A stretch of 60,000 nt of DNA from Cryptomeria japonica (GCF_030272615.1 NC_081409.1:239597832-239657831); one strand, 5' to 3'; positions 35,190-46,007 are shown, counted from the first letter of the stretch. Notes: generated by a model not told the origin, from the letters alone. Made by a program: numbers and translations.

Positions 35190-35636
35190 TGTGATAATTT
35201 TCCAAGATCTAGAGTCCAATTGATAGAAAAAATATAATAGAACAAAATATGAAAAGTATAAACTATATTCCTATCAAGATGCAAAATACTGATCAACTGG
35301 ATCGTCAAAAATCGTTACATACAATGTAGATAAACCTTCTTATAAAGGCAAGGCAATATGGATATGTGAGCACACAATCATGACATTTGGCTCAATGAGA
35401 AGAAAGGGTAGGTAAAAGAAATAATAAAATATTCCACATGAGGTGGATCACCAATTGAAGGTGGAATGTAACAACAAGATAAGACCACAAAAGGTGGAAT
35501 TTCTCCTACATACATCATCCCTATGTGCACACTTCCCTAAGTGTCTCATATCCAAACTATTGTGAGATGCATTATCCTAAGTCAACTTAAGTAAGGTGTA
35601 ATTAACAACGTATATCAATAAATAATTACACCAACA
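35190..35636 (-). repeat. 5' LTR of the non-autonomous element
   Basis: 447 bp, in the same orientation as 32700-33145. In plus reading it ends TTACACCAACA and is followed by the TSD CATAT. Confidence 0.85.
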
Positions 35637-35765
35637 CATATAAATAGGGAGAGTCAAAATAGTCTAGCAAGTTGTGTTAAGCTAGTTCCACTCTCTAAAA
35701 AAGGAAGAGTTGAATGGTATATTGAGCTGTGTTATGCTAGTGAATTCACCCAGCTACATATATTG

Positions 35766-35998
35766 TTGTCTGGTTTTAGGATTTAAGCATCTTGTATAAG
35801 ACTTGTTGGTCTATTTTTGAGCATGCAACAACTTGTATAAGACATGAAATAAAAATAAAATATGCCTAGTTTCGAGCATGAAGCTTCTTGTATAAGACTT
35901 GTTGGTCTGGTTTCGAGAATGACCACCCTATATAAGACGTATAAAAGGTTGTGTTTGGTTTTGAGCATGAAGCATCTTGTATAAGACTTGTTTGTCTT
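35766..35998. repeat. Tandem repeat with CTTGTATAAGACTTGTTGGT word
   Basis: About five units of 40-60 bp contain (G)CATCTTGTATAAGACTTG, TTGGTCT and GGTTTCGAGCATG. The reverse complement of the same words (GAAACCAGAC, TCTTATACA) forms the array at 55735-56105. Confidence 0.8.
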
Positions 35999-37436
35999 TG
36001 TAGACATATAAATTCGACCACTTTCCTAAATAAATATTTAATATTTATTTTAACCCCATTCCCCCTATTAATTAAATTCTATTTAATTAATTTCTTCATT
36101 TTCATCTATTTGATTAAATGAATTACTCAATTTATTTAATTAAATTCACCTAAACCTTTTCTATCTTTTAATTAAATAAATCACTTTATTTAGTTAATTC
36201 CCCCTTCTCCCTTTTTAATTAAATTTATATTTAGTTAAATTGATCCTTGCAAATAAATAAATCTAATTTATTTATTAAAATCCCCCCACTTGTATTTATG
36301 CAAGTTGCATCTATTTTGGTTGAAATAAAGTAATTTTATTTTAATTAAAATCCTTTCCCCCCCACTTGCATTTTCATACATCTCCCACTTGCCTTCTAAA
36401 CCCTTTCTATATTCTTCTAATCACTTCCAATTTAGCCTAATTCATCTCCTAATTATTGTCACATTCTAAAGCAAAGAGAAGTCACTTCTCAAAGCCTCCA
36501 AAGTCTTCAATAACCATTAAAGGCTTTGTGTCTTCAAATGGTTAACCTCTAAAAGTCTTCCAAACCATTAAAGGTTCTTACATAATCATTTATGGTTAAC
36601 TCAACCTTCTTGCATGATTAGATACTTTCTCTCTAACTTAACCCTCAGCTAACCGAAGGGTCTCATCAATCATTCATGGCTTTAACCTTGGTTATCCTAT
36701 TAACCCTTGCACAAGAGCTTTATCCATTAGATAACCCTAACCTAACCTTAGCTCTTACCTCCTAGGGTAACCTTCATGTCTTCACAGGCATTTAATGCTT
36801 CTTGCATCTCCTCTCAAGCAACCCTTTGTTGACAATCGTCACCATTTCATTGGTAAGAATTGTAAACATGGATTGATTAACTTTCAATCCTAGCCCTTGT
36901 TAATATTATTCAATCTTAACCATCCATTGCACTATTTTCCCTATAAATAGAGCTCTCATTCTTCATTTTTAAAAACCCAAGTTTCATGCATCTACATTAT
37001 AGTCTAATTTACTAAATATTTTAGCCTCTCTTTGTTAGAACATCATCATAGCATTTAGGAATATTTTTCATATAATAAGATATTCATGTTAGGATAGTAT
37101 ATCATGCTAGGATAATTTGCTAATCTTTTATCATATCATCATCTTCATATTAGCTTAATCATCATAGTTTTACCATCATATATATCTTAGAATCCATTCA
37201 TGCATATAAATCAAATATCACTCGTTCTTGGATTTGTCATTCCTAAGTCACCCGTTCGATGATCTGAGAGCAAAACATTGACTTTAGGGATCCTATGAGA
37301 TAGAGAACAATGAGACACCCCTTGGGAAGCTGAACTAATTGGATTAGTTCATATACTTGCACCAAGAGTCTCCTTGGTGTGTGGGTCTTTTGGATTCAAG
37401 TTATTCATTTTCGTCACCATATTTTACCACATACAT
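35999..37436 (+). mobile_element. 5' LTR of a Tat-type gypsy element
   Basis: It starts TGTAGACATATAAATTCGAC and ends ACCACATACA. TATAAATAG at 36942-36950 is the likely promoter. It is followed within 4 bp by a PBS-like sequence. About 1.44 kb. A left TSD cannot be tested because the 3' LTR is not present in the window. Confidence 0.65.
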
Positions 37437-37438
37437 TT

Positions 37439-37459
37439 CTGGCGGCCACTGTGGGGCAC
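37439..37459 (+). promoter_or_regulatory. Probable primer-binding site of the gypsy element
   Basis: TTCTGGCGGCCACTGTGGGG follows the LTR end. The TGGCG start is typical of gypsy PBS sequences; I have not identified the matching tRNA. Confidence 0.55.
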
Positions 37460-40256
37460 GTCCCCATAAATAACATCATTTTTTGTGCAGGCTAAGGAAT
37501 ACAAACACACTATAATACCCTTTTAGCACACTTGTGGCAAATAATAGCGCATTCATCACACTGTTTAACACATAGGACCCATCTTCTAGCACTTTTAAAC
37601 TTCCTTTTAGCGCATAACCTTCTGTTTCTTTCTTACACGTAGAAGTATCAGTGTAGCACATTCAGGCATCAAGGTAGCATGTAGGAGTCATCTTTTAGCA
37701 CTTGTATACCATTCTGTAGCACATATGTGCAAAAGTTTAGCGCATGACATTGATAGAGGAAAATAAAGTTTGTAACAAAGTTAGAAAAATTAGGCTTGTG
37801 TAAGCCCACCTAAAGTTTTGATTTTTCACTAACTTCCTTTTATTTCAGGTTACTAATCATTTCTTGTAGGTTGGAGGAGTTAGATTTAGGAATTTTGATT
37901 TCTTGCTAGCTTTTTATGTTGGATTAAAAAGAACTCATTTCCCTTTGGTTAAAAAGAATCTCATTTTATTTTGGGCTTAAAACAAATCAAATTTTCTTTT
38001 GGACTTAAAAAGAGCCTAATTGCAAGGTAAAAAGAACAACAAATCAAACACTTTGTTTTCTTGAAAGATTAGGGAAAACACTTCATTTGGGCTATAAAAA
38101 GAACAACAAATTTTTATTTCCTTGCAAAAGTAAAAAGCAATCAATTTTTTCATTTATTTTGCAAAGCGATTTCCATTTCAAGTAAATGTGCTTTACTTTT
38201 TGTTGACCAAGATTTCAACTTCCTACTTAGACAACAAATTGCTTTATGGGGTAAAAAGAACACCATGCTTGTTGGAGCAACATCTCCAAATAGATCTTAG
38301 CTAATTATTGTCTTGAAAGTTTAAAAAGAACATTGTTTTCCTTGTCTCGAAAGTGGAAGGTATATGCTCTCCCCTTAATTGGGTGACCAAAAAATCAAAT
38401 CACTCTTTCATGATTTCTTTTACTTCAAGAACTTAAAACATTTAGAAGTTCCCCCCCCCCCCTGAGTTGCCCTTAGTGCGCCATTAATGGCCAGTGAGAG
38501 GGGAACAACCTAAGTGGGAAACAACTTTATCTCCAAGTGTTCCAACCCACTATAATCAAAAGTGGAGGTTGATGAAAATCCCCTCCAATGGTTTTGCTCG
38601 GTGATTAGTCTTCCCCCGGTATCTTTAAGATAAGTAGAGCTTTTGTTCTAAAGGTTGGGAAGCCTCCCGAGGGAGTTTATCACTGAAGACTGAACAAAAG
38701 CCTGATTAAGAACCTTAGCATTAGAAAATTTGAACTGAGTCAGTTACCAAACATTGGCAATATCATAGTGCAAGGGTGGGGAAGAATCCACCTCCAAGAT
38801 CACTCACTGTATATCTCCCAAGATAACTACTCAATTGTGAAGCAATTCACTTTGAGTTAATTTTTGGCAAAAGGCAAAAAAATGAGTGCCCTCTAGGGGG
38901 TGACAAGGTTGTTTGAGTTGAGGAAGTATCGAGACTAGTGGGCTATGATATTGTCAATGACCTTTGAATAAAGAGGCTTCTTGATATGTCTTCTTTGTAA
39001 TCCAAACCAGTGAAAAACTAAGGGATTTGAAAACATCCTCAAAAGAACATATACTATTTGTTTAGCATAGGAAATTTGTTATCTCTTCTATATGATGTGT
39101 TTTCAAGTCATTTTTCATAAAATCATCCATCAAATCACAAGTGTTATTTTTCAACATCACAACAAAAGCATCAAACAGAGAAATCAGGACAGTTAACGCA
39201 TAGGAGCAACAACCTAGCACATCTCAAACATTCTGTAGTGCATTCAAACCAAAACTTAACGCTTTCATCGCTCAAATTAGCACATGACCAGTATCATACT
39301 GGTAAGAATTCAGATAGCGCTTATCAACATCACTGTAGCACATACAAGCATCAGCCTAGGGTGTTCAAAGCATATTATAGCGCTTTCATAGCAAACATCA
39401 ATGTGTAAAAGGGACATATTAGCGCATAACATATCCCACATTTTTATTACCCAACAGTCTATAATAGCACATTAGAGAGGCAATATAGTACATAGTGAAC
39501 ATTCTATAGCACGTTGAGAACATCCTTTAGCACATCAAGTCTCTGTCTTAACACATGGTCAATATTAGTGAAAAATAGAGAGCAAACCAGTCACTTTGGA
39601 AAAAAATTATCAACAGTTTCAAATACCCTTTTGGGTCCTCTGACAAATCCAACAACAAAACTTTGAAAAAGGATCATAAGTGAGAAAATTCTGAATCCAA
39701 CAAAGCACTCTTAGAAAGAGTTTTCTAATCATCAACTAGTTTGAGATCGGATTTCATCCAACAAAATTAAAGAGTATCAAAGCAGTGATCAAAGTTCCAC
39801 CATCCAACAAATCCTATCAAAACAATACCTAGTTAGGTCCTCAAGCTGTCAAATTAAGTTTCTACATTAGGAAACTTGACTCATATCATTTGACACACTT
39901 TGTCATGGAGGTGAATCAAACTAAACCTTTACTTGATAAAGTAAACTTGAGTTTTCAAATGAAGTATCCATATCCAATATTCAACATCAACATCACTATT
40001 TTATCATTTGTGTATGACCACTCCTCATATTTTGAGAAGAAGAAGTCTTCATCAAAAGACTAAGTTGAAGAAGGGACAATCTAGTTCTAAAGAACTTATC
40101 AAAAGGAATAAATTTCTCTATATCAATCGTCAACTCTTTGCATCACATCATGCGTTCTTGCATCATATGCGGTTGTATATCCAAGGAAAACAAACAAATT
40201 TGACAGAGAGCCTTTGAGAAGTAGGGCTTATATTCAAAAAGCAACATTCAACCAAT
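37460..40256 (+). other. Long gypsy leader with iterated AGCRCAT motif
   Basis: No coding region supported. Two clusters (37505-37750 and 39185-39555) carry about 25 copies of a motif near TTAGCGCAT/GTAGCACAT, spaced roughly 20-35 bp apart; 37760-39180 lacks it. The leader runs from the PBS up to the insertion point of the copia-type element. Its continuation at 47015 enters gag. Confidence 0.6.
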
Positions 40257-40261
40257 GCCTT
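40257..40261. repeat. TSD (GCCTT) of the copia-type element
   Basis: An exact match to 47010-47014. Confidence 0.9.
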
Positions 40262-41031
40262 TGTTGGCAAATGCACACTCCAATGAGAGATTGTAGGTGA
40301 TTGAAGGTTTTGTCATTGATGGCAACCTTGCAATCATATGACACCGACAAGACAATATACCGACACACAGAACACCAACAGAGAAAGGAAGGATACCGGC
40401 ACCCTGGTCGACAGGAATTTTGTTTATAATGTATTTTGTAATTAATTGTAAAATCATTGTAAGTTGACATGGCGAGTTGTAATATGACTCATATATGTAT
40501 GAGATCATTCTAGAACATTTTGTAAGAAGAAGAAAAATGTGATAGGTGAAATAAGGCAGACCTAATATGCAAATTATAGGTTAAGGGTTTATGTATGAAG
40601 TAGAGCTAAAACCAGTACTAGATCTAGCATAGCAGATGCTAATTTGAAGCAGTACAAGACACTGGATTTGTATAATCCATTTTGTAAGTTAGTGAGACTT
40701 CTTATTTTGTAATTGAGCAGTGAACTCTAGGCACTTGGCTTTCCTGCATGTGCAGGCCCCTATTGTAGGAGTAATATTCACTTATTGGCCAGTAAGCGAA
40801 TATTGTGGGTCACAAATCCCACCAAGGTTTTTCCCACACTAGGTTTCCTCATTAAACTTCTGTGTTATGGTGTGCTTTTCATGTGGTTGTTGTTATTCTT
40901 GTTTACTACATTATTTTTGGTTTACTGGTATATAGTATTGATATGATTTACATGTTTTAAATCAAGTAAATTCAATAACCGGTAAGATACTGATTCACTC
41001 CCCCCTCTCAGTATCTTTGGGAATCCTAACA
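40262..41031 (+). repeat. 5' LTR, 770 bp
   Basis: TGTTGGCAAATGCAC...ATCCTAACA. It contains the CCCACCAAGGTTTTTCCC block (40818-40835) and the end hairpin (40984-41017). A GTCATTGATGGCAAC word lies near 40311-40325. Confidence 0.92.
40984..41017 (+). other. LTR end hairpin, 10-bp stem
   Basis: AAGATACTGA (40984-40993) pairs perfectly with TCAGTATCTT (41008-41017) around the loop TTCACTCCCCCCTC. It lies 14 bp before the LTR end and 17 bp before the PBS. Related hairpins are at 46963-46994, 17180-17211, 18923-18954, 59241-59271 and 59546-59575. Confidence 0.8.
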
Positions 41032-41033
41032 AT

Positions 41034-41045
41034 TGGTATCAGAGC
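41034..41045 (+). promoter_or_regulatory. Primer-binding site, initiator tRNA-Met
   Basis: TGGTATCAGAGC, the standard plant copia PBS, 2 bp after the 5' LTR. Confidence 0.95.
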
Positions 41046-41102
41046 CTGGTCCTCTATTTTCATAAGCCTAACAGTTTGAGGAAGATCTTGACACCGGTAG
41101 AG

Positions 41103-42137
41103 ATGGATAACTTGAAGAAACAATTGGAAATAGCTCTTTCAGACTATGATGCAGAAAAATTGAAAAATATCAAACTTGAAGATGATCTAAAAGCTGCTCA
41201 GGATATCATTCAAGCACTTCAAGAGAATTACACTATAGCAAGGAATAAAAGAAGAGAACTTTGTGAGAAGATGCAGAAAGAGGGAGATGAAAAGGAAACT
41301 CTTAATGATCTGGTAAACAAACTAAGACAAGAGATTAGCATAACACAGAATGAGATGCAGGATATGACTATGAGATTTTGCAAAGAAAATGAAGATAGGA
41401 AGAAAAATGAAGAAGATCTGACTAGAAGACTGAATGATGCTGCAAATGAAAACACAAGACTTAGTTATGAAAATGATATGTTGAAGACAGATCTAATGCA
41501 TACACAAAATGACTCAAATGAACTTATGAGACATAAAGGAATCTTGGAAAGAGAACTGGCTACTGCAAATCAACACAAGGAAAAATTCAAGAAAAGCTCA
41601 GAAGAACTTGGTGACATGTTGAAGAATCAGAAACCTAATGGTGACACTGATGGCCTTGGCTTTGAAGTTGATGAAATCTCTAGTACTGCAAACACACCTG
41701 ATCATAGCAAACCAGTAAGGCAACCAAATGCTTATAAATTTAATGGCAAATGCTTTAACTATAACAAGTATGGTCATAGAGAAAATCAATGTAGATCTAG
41801 AAATTATCAAAACACCAATACACCCATTGGTCAATGTTCTAAATGCAACAAAGTTGGTCATAATTCGGAGAATTGTAGAATGAATGTAAGATGCTATGTT
41901 TGTGGGAGATTTGGACACTTATCTAATCAATGCAAAACACAAACCGACATAGGATATGGGAAAGCTATTCAGAAAAATAATGTGACTTATTATGCTTGTA
42001 ACAAGATTGGACATATTGCAAAATTCTGTAGAAGTAAGGCACCACCAACAAATAATAATGGTGCTAGTTTGAAAGGTAAAGAAAAGGTTGAAGAGGTAAA
42101 GAAAGAATTCTCAAAACAATGGATCATAAAATTATAA
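41103..42137 (+). CDS. Gag-like protein: coiled coil plus four zinc knuckles
   Basis: 344 codons from the first ATG (41103, MDNLKKQLEI); the open frame extends 9 codons further upstream only through a TTG. Residues about 1-190 are Glu/Lys/Asn-rich with heptad-like character, probably a coiled coil. Residues about 210-320 hold four CX2CX4HX4C units. The middle two (CSKCNKVGHNSENC, CYVCGRFGHLSNQC) are complete. The first has Tyr for its second Cys, and the fourth (YYACNKIGHIAKFC) has Tyr for its first. The usual copia capsid domain is missing. Likely role, by family, is binding element RNA. The frame is intact, so the protein may still be made. Confidence 0.8.
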   Translation: MDNLKKQLEIALSDYDAEKLKNIKLEDDLKAAQDIIQALQENYTIARNKRRELCEKMQKEGDEKETLNDLVNKLRQEISITQNEMQDMTMRFCKENEDRKKNEEDLTRRLNDAANENTRLSYENDMLKTDLMHTQNDSNELMRHKGILERELATANQHKEKFKKSSEELGDMLKNQKPNGDTDGLGFEVDEISSTANTPDHSKPVRQPNAYKFNGKCFNYNKYGHRENQCRSRNYQNTNTPIGQCSKCNKVGHNSENCRMNVRCYVCGRFGHLSNQCKTQTDIGYGKAIQKNNVTYYACNKIGHIAKFCRSKAPPTNNNGASLKGKEKVEEVKKEFSKQWIIKL

Positions 42138-42513
42138 TAGAATGTTGATGGGAATACTCCTCCACCGACAGAACAGAGTAACACTCCACCGGTAGGAGAC
42201 TCTTCATCTAACTGAAGGAAAATCCTTTGAGGGTTTAGCAACTAAATGAGAAACATGCTATTATTCCCTCGACTGATGGTGAGAAGTTGAGATTTACCGA
42301 CAGATAAGTTAAGTTGTGACTTAACTGACAAGCATTAAATATGGTAGGTGAAGAAAATAACATTATAAAACAAGTGTTTTAGCTCCATTTTCATTTCACC
42401 GAGCATTCAAATCTTCAAGAGCACAAAAATCCCAAGCAAAGGCATTCCAAGAAAAGAAGCGAAGCAATCTATCAAATCTTTCATCCCTAAGGTAGATTAA
42501 GGTATTTATAGCT

Positions 42514-43641
42514 ATGGCATCTTCATCTACTCCTGAATTTATTGCAAACCCTACTGTTGTTGAAGTTATTAAACGTTCTAGACCCGTATTCCAACTAGTT
42601 CCCGAAATTGCAAAGAAAGATGATATCTTAGGTACATTTTCTCAAATACCAAAAGGGGTAGTATATGTTGAAGACCCTAGAATGTATATACACTATCATA
42701 TTGATGAACTAGGTGATGAGGAAATTAAGAATATGTATGAATCTGTGATTTGTGATGAATCGAGAAATGTCAAACTTGAACATAAGATAATAGAAACCCT
42801 AGGTTTCATTGAAATTCTCAGTATCCTGAATTTCCCCAAGGATATCATAAGAATTGTGCTAAGAAGGGTTCATGGCGAATTCTTTTGGTTGGACTCTATT
42901 CACAAGATTACTAAGGAAGCTGTCAAAGCAGTATCAGGGTTACCTTCCACTGGCAACAGACCTGACAAAACTAAGAAGGTCTCAAATGATCTAGTGACAA
43001 ACCTAATCAGTGCAACATTTGACAAGAGATCACTGAGGGTAAATGATGTAACGGATATCAATGTCAAATTTATCAGTATGATCTTAGGCTACAAAACTAC
43101 ACATGCAAATAGGTTAAACTCAGTCTCTAGCCTATGCACTAAAAGTGCCTATGATATGGTAAATAATAATGCAAGCATAGACATATGTGAATGGCTTAAA
43201 GATGAACTGATTGATAATTTGGGAAAGATAAAGAAAGACAAGAAAGGAACATTTAGATTTGGAAACCTACTTGTTTGTTTGATGCTATATATAACCAAAC
43301 AAGTACCCGGTATTGGCACCAAAGATTTTGGATATGATATACCGGTAGGAAAACAACTATCAAAATTGCTAAACAACATGGGAGAGAATAGGGAAATGAA
43401 CTTAAATGAGTACTTTCAAGCACTAAAAGATCGAATGAAAACAAGAGTAAGGTTATCACAAGCTATTGTGGATAAGTACCAAAAGGATGTCTATTTTGTA
43501 ATAAAGAAAGATGAAATTTGGATGGAGGCAGTTGTTCCTAGAACCATCTGGGTTACTGAAATGGGGTATGAGACTGATGACAACATAATAGAAACCTATG
43601 CAAAAGCCCTCCTAGGGGCTCCTAAAGAACCCGAAGAATAA
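42514..43641 (+). CDS. Novel retroelement ORF, N-terminal 375 codons
   Basis: Opens at ATG (MASSSTPEFIANPTVVEV) 376 bp after the gag-like stop and is open to 43641. I do not recognise a family with certainty. It is helical and charged, with core KITKEAVKAVSGLPSTG and a later FRFGNLLVCLMLYIT block. Both have counterparts in the 15.8-kb remnant (VIKVTSQVINEILGIPTEG; GMRFLMHLRYG). The general look recalls plant mobile-domain-like proteins carried by transposons, but that is only a resemblance. No nuclease, RT, protease or integrase motif seen. The same frame continues after the stop to 44430, so the stop may be a recent mutation in a longer protein. Confidence 0.7.
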   Translation: MASSSTPEFIANPTVVEVIKRSRPVFQLVPEIAKKDDILGTFSQIPKGVVYVEDPRMYIHYHIDELGDEEIKNMYESVICDESRNVKLEHKIIETLGFIEILSILNFPKDIIRIVLRRVHGEFFWLDSIHKITKEAVKAVSGLPSTGNRPDKTKKVSNDLVTNLISATFDKRSLRVNDVTDINVKFISMILGYKTTHANRLNSVSSLCTKSAYDMVNNNASIDICEWLKDELIDNLGKIKKDKKGTFRFGNLLVCLMLYITKQVPGIGTKDFGYDIPVGKQLSKLLNNMGENREMNLNEYFQALKDRMKTRVRLSQAIVDKYQKDVYFVIKKDEIWMEAVVPRTIWVTEMGYETDDNIIETYAKALLGAPKEPEE

Positions 43642-44430
43642 GTATTTGGTAATGCTGAAACTATAGAAAGTCAAATTCAATCAAAGAAAAGAGTTAAAAG
43701 GGTTGAGGCAATTGTTAGAAAAGGAACCCGATAGGCAAAAGCTATTAAAGAAGATGTGCTAAAGAAAACCGGTATAACTGAAAGTGAATTGGAAGCAATT
43801 CAACTGGAAACACACCTTTCACTAATTGGAACTTCTTCAGAAAGTGACATACCTGCAATATTCAAGAGAGTTGAGAGGAAAAGAAAACCTTCACCGACAC
43901 CTTCTCCTACACCAAAAAGATAGAAGCAATAGGCAGTAAGGCCCCCAACAAAGAAATTAACTCCAAAGAAAAAGAAGTTGACTCCTAAGAAGAAGTCAAA
44001 ACAAACTATAGCTCCTATTGATAAATTATTGAATGCAATTACTGAGGATGGCAAGTTGAAGAATATCAGCAAACTGTATAACACACTATCTGCTAATGAC
44101 AAAGAGAGAGTAGAGAATAATGTAATATTATACTTAGATATTTTCAAGAAATTTTTGATGCAAGTTGTTGATGAAATACCGATAGATCTACATAATAGAC
44201 TAGAAGCTAGAAGAGGAGCTATTATTGAGCTAGATAAGAAAATAAAGATTGAAAAACTACTTGTTGTACACCCTATTAACTCACCTGATGAGATAGATCA
44301 ATTGATCTCTGATGCTAACCGATCAGTATTTTCAACTGTTCACTGGCATGTAGCACTGATGGCAGGAAGAGTGAATCAGATAATAGAGGAGACAACAGAT
44401 GCATGGGATATATTCCTGGTAGAAAAATAA
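43642..44430 (+). pseudogene. Novel ORF, middle part (basic region and helical domain)
   Basis: In frame with 42514-43641 but with four stops (43639, 43732, 43921 and 43930 regions). It encodes a KR-rich stretch (KRVKRVEAIVRKGTR), then a Ser/Pro/Lys stretch (RKRKPSPTPSPTPKR) and a Lys-rich PPTKKLTPKKKKL segment that could act as a nuclear localisation signal. From 43978, an open helical domain follows (IDKLLNAITEDGKLKN...HVALMAGRVNQIIEETTDAW) to 44430. Confidence 0.6.
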
Positions 44431-46007
44431 AAACAGGAAGAGTATCAAAAACCTAAAACCTTCAAGGTATATCAAAAGGATAGGGACAAAGGAAAAGGCA
44501 AGGTTGGTGGACCTACCAGTATAAAGATAACAGACAACTTACCCCCATCGCCTTTGGATACTCCACCGATAGACATTACTGAAAAATCAACCGGCAACAG
44601 AGAGTATGAAGACAACACATGAGGACACAAATCCTGATTCTGAAGTGTTGTACACAATGAATATCGATACTCAAGAAGTCAACATTGTGGTTGATAAGGA
44701 AACAAGTGAGAAAAGAGATGTGGCAATTGAGCCACCGGTAGAAGACACAACATTTGAGACAAATGTTGAAGATATAGTTGGAGACATTGAAATTGGGAGT
44801 GAGCAACAAACTAAATAGATAACGGATATAGGAAAAGCTGATAGCACTGGTGTACATAATATTGAGCAATCGACAACTGATAACAATGAAAAATTTGTTG
44901 AGATACCGACTGTAGATATTTCAGGAGCAAGCACAAAGAAACCGATAGAACATACAGAGTCACAAACAGAAAAACCAGTAGTAGATACTATTGAAAAATC
45001 ATCAGAGGCACCATCAGAGAAACCATCAGTAGAGAGTACAAAGAAACAGGTAGAACAACAGGTTCATTCACAAGTACATTCAGAGACAGTGCCACCAGCT
45101 ACAATTGAAAGACCTAAACCTTTGGTAGCTGAAATGCAGACACAAACTGATCCTCCAGTGAATGAGGAAAGCAATGCTATTATCACCACTGGTGGATTAC
45201 AAATTGTGAAGACAGTTGGACAGACATCCGAAACCTCCATGTTTAGACAAACAAATGTAACAGAGGTATTGCTAGATTCAATTAAGAAAATAATAGATTG
45301 TAATGCACTAGCATATAAGGCTATTGATGACACCATACCAATTTTGAAGATGATTGCACCCAAGTGTAAAATAGAGAATAAAGATTCTGTAGAACAATTA
45401 GACACATTGTCTAAATTCATCACCAGTAACCTAATCACTATTGATCAAATAAATGAGGATACTTTTAAGGAAAGGATGATAAAAGAAAAAGAGATTCTTT
45501 TTGAAAATTGTGAATAAGAACAAAGAGGAGATGGATACTCTTTTACTAGAACTCAATGAAATCATTTTTGACTTCAAGAAATTGTACAGGGATACATGCA
45601 AAACGGATGTATTAACAGAAGATCTTGACAATAAAATCAGAAAGACATAGGATAAGATTAACAATATTGCTGACAATCTGATTGGAACATCAGATTCATT
45701 TTTGGAATTAGAGAAGAAAATTGCAAAGCAGGAAGAGAAAATTAGGAAACTGGAAAATGAAAAACAAAGAATAAAGGACAAAGCAAAGGACTTAAAATGC
45801 AGACTTGGTCCAAGACTAGAGTATCTTATTTCTTTGAGAAAAGAAATATCTGAGGCTCTGGTTCTCAGACTGAAGACACCGGAAGAGCCAATGTACATAC
45901 TCACTGGTACAATGCAGAGAACGTATGAGGCTATAAAAGACAGTAAAACATTCAGCAACGACATAAATTCAATTTTGACAGATATCTTTCAGAGTGTAAC
46001 CCACTAG
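44431..46007 (+). pseudogene. Novel ORF, C-terminal part (acidic tail, coiled coil)
   Basis: Continues in shifted frames: 44606-45517 (+1 relative to 42514, one stop at 44818) and 45520-46007 (+2, one stop). It holds an acidic Glu/Thr/Ser/Pro-rich tail with repeated TEKP/SEKPS words (44650-45120), a helical block (VTEVLLDSIKKIIDCNALAYKA, first 20 residues) and a coiled coil (LEKKIAKQEEKIRKLENEKQ) ending SILTDIFQSVTH. Together with 42514-44430 this is about 1,160 codons in one sense-strand block, with only two frameshifts and a few stops. Confidence 0.6.

Larger units (their letters stand above)
32700..35636 (-). mobile_element. Complete non-autonomous LTR element, 2.94 kb
   Basis: Two direct LTRs (32700-33145 and 35190-35636, TGTGA...CCAACA) enclose 2.0 kb of non-coding DNA. 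Next to the right LTR the minus strand reads TGGTATCAAAGCC (35189-35177), a PBS for initiator tRNA-Met with one change from TGGTATCAGAGC. Next to the left LTR it reads AAGGGGGG (33153-33146), a PPT. Orientation is therefore minus. With no gag or pol it must have moved using proteins of another element (copia-type by PBS). Confidence 0.85.

Noticed and set aside
41034-41045. tRNA-like sequence
   Set aside because: TGGTATCAGAGC is the complement of the tRNA 3' end used as primer; no cloverleaf is present here or at 35177 or 59190.
41076-41102. Upstream start of the Gag-like frame
   Set aside because: The open frame reaches 41076 only with a TTG codon. The first ATG at 41103 is the more reasonable start in a plant.
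45431-45964. A 177-codon open frame on the minus strand
   Set aside because: It lies opposite the coiled-coil part of the novel ORF. Its Ser/Leu/Phe-rich product is what the complement of a Lys/Glu-rich coding strand gives.
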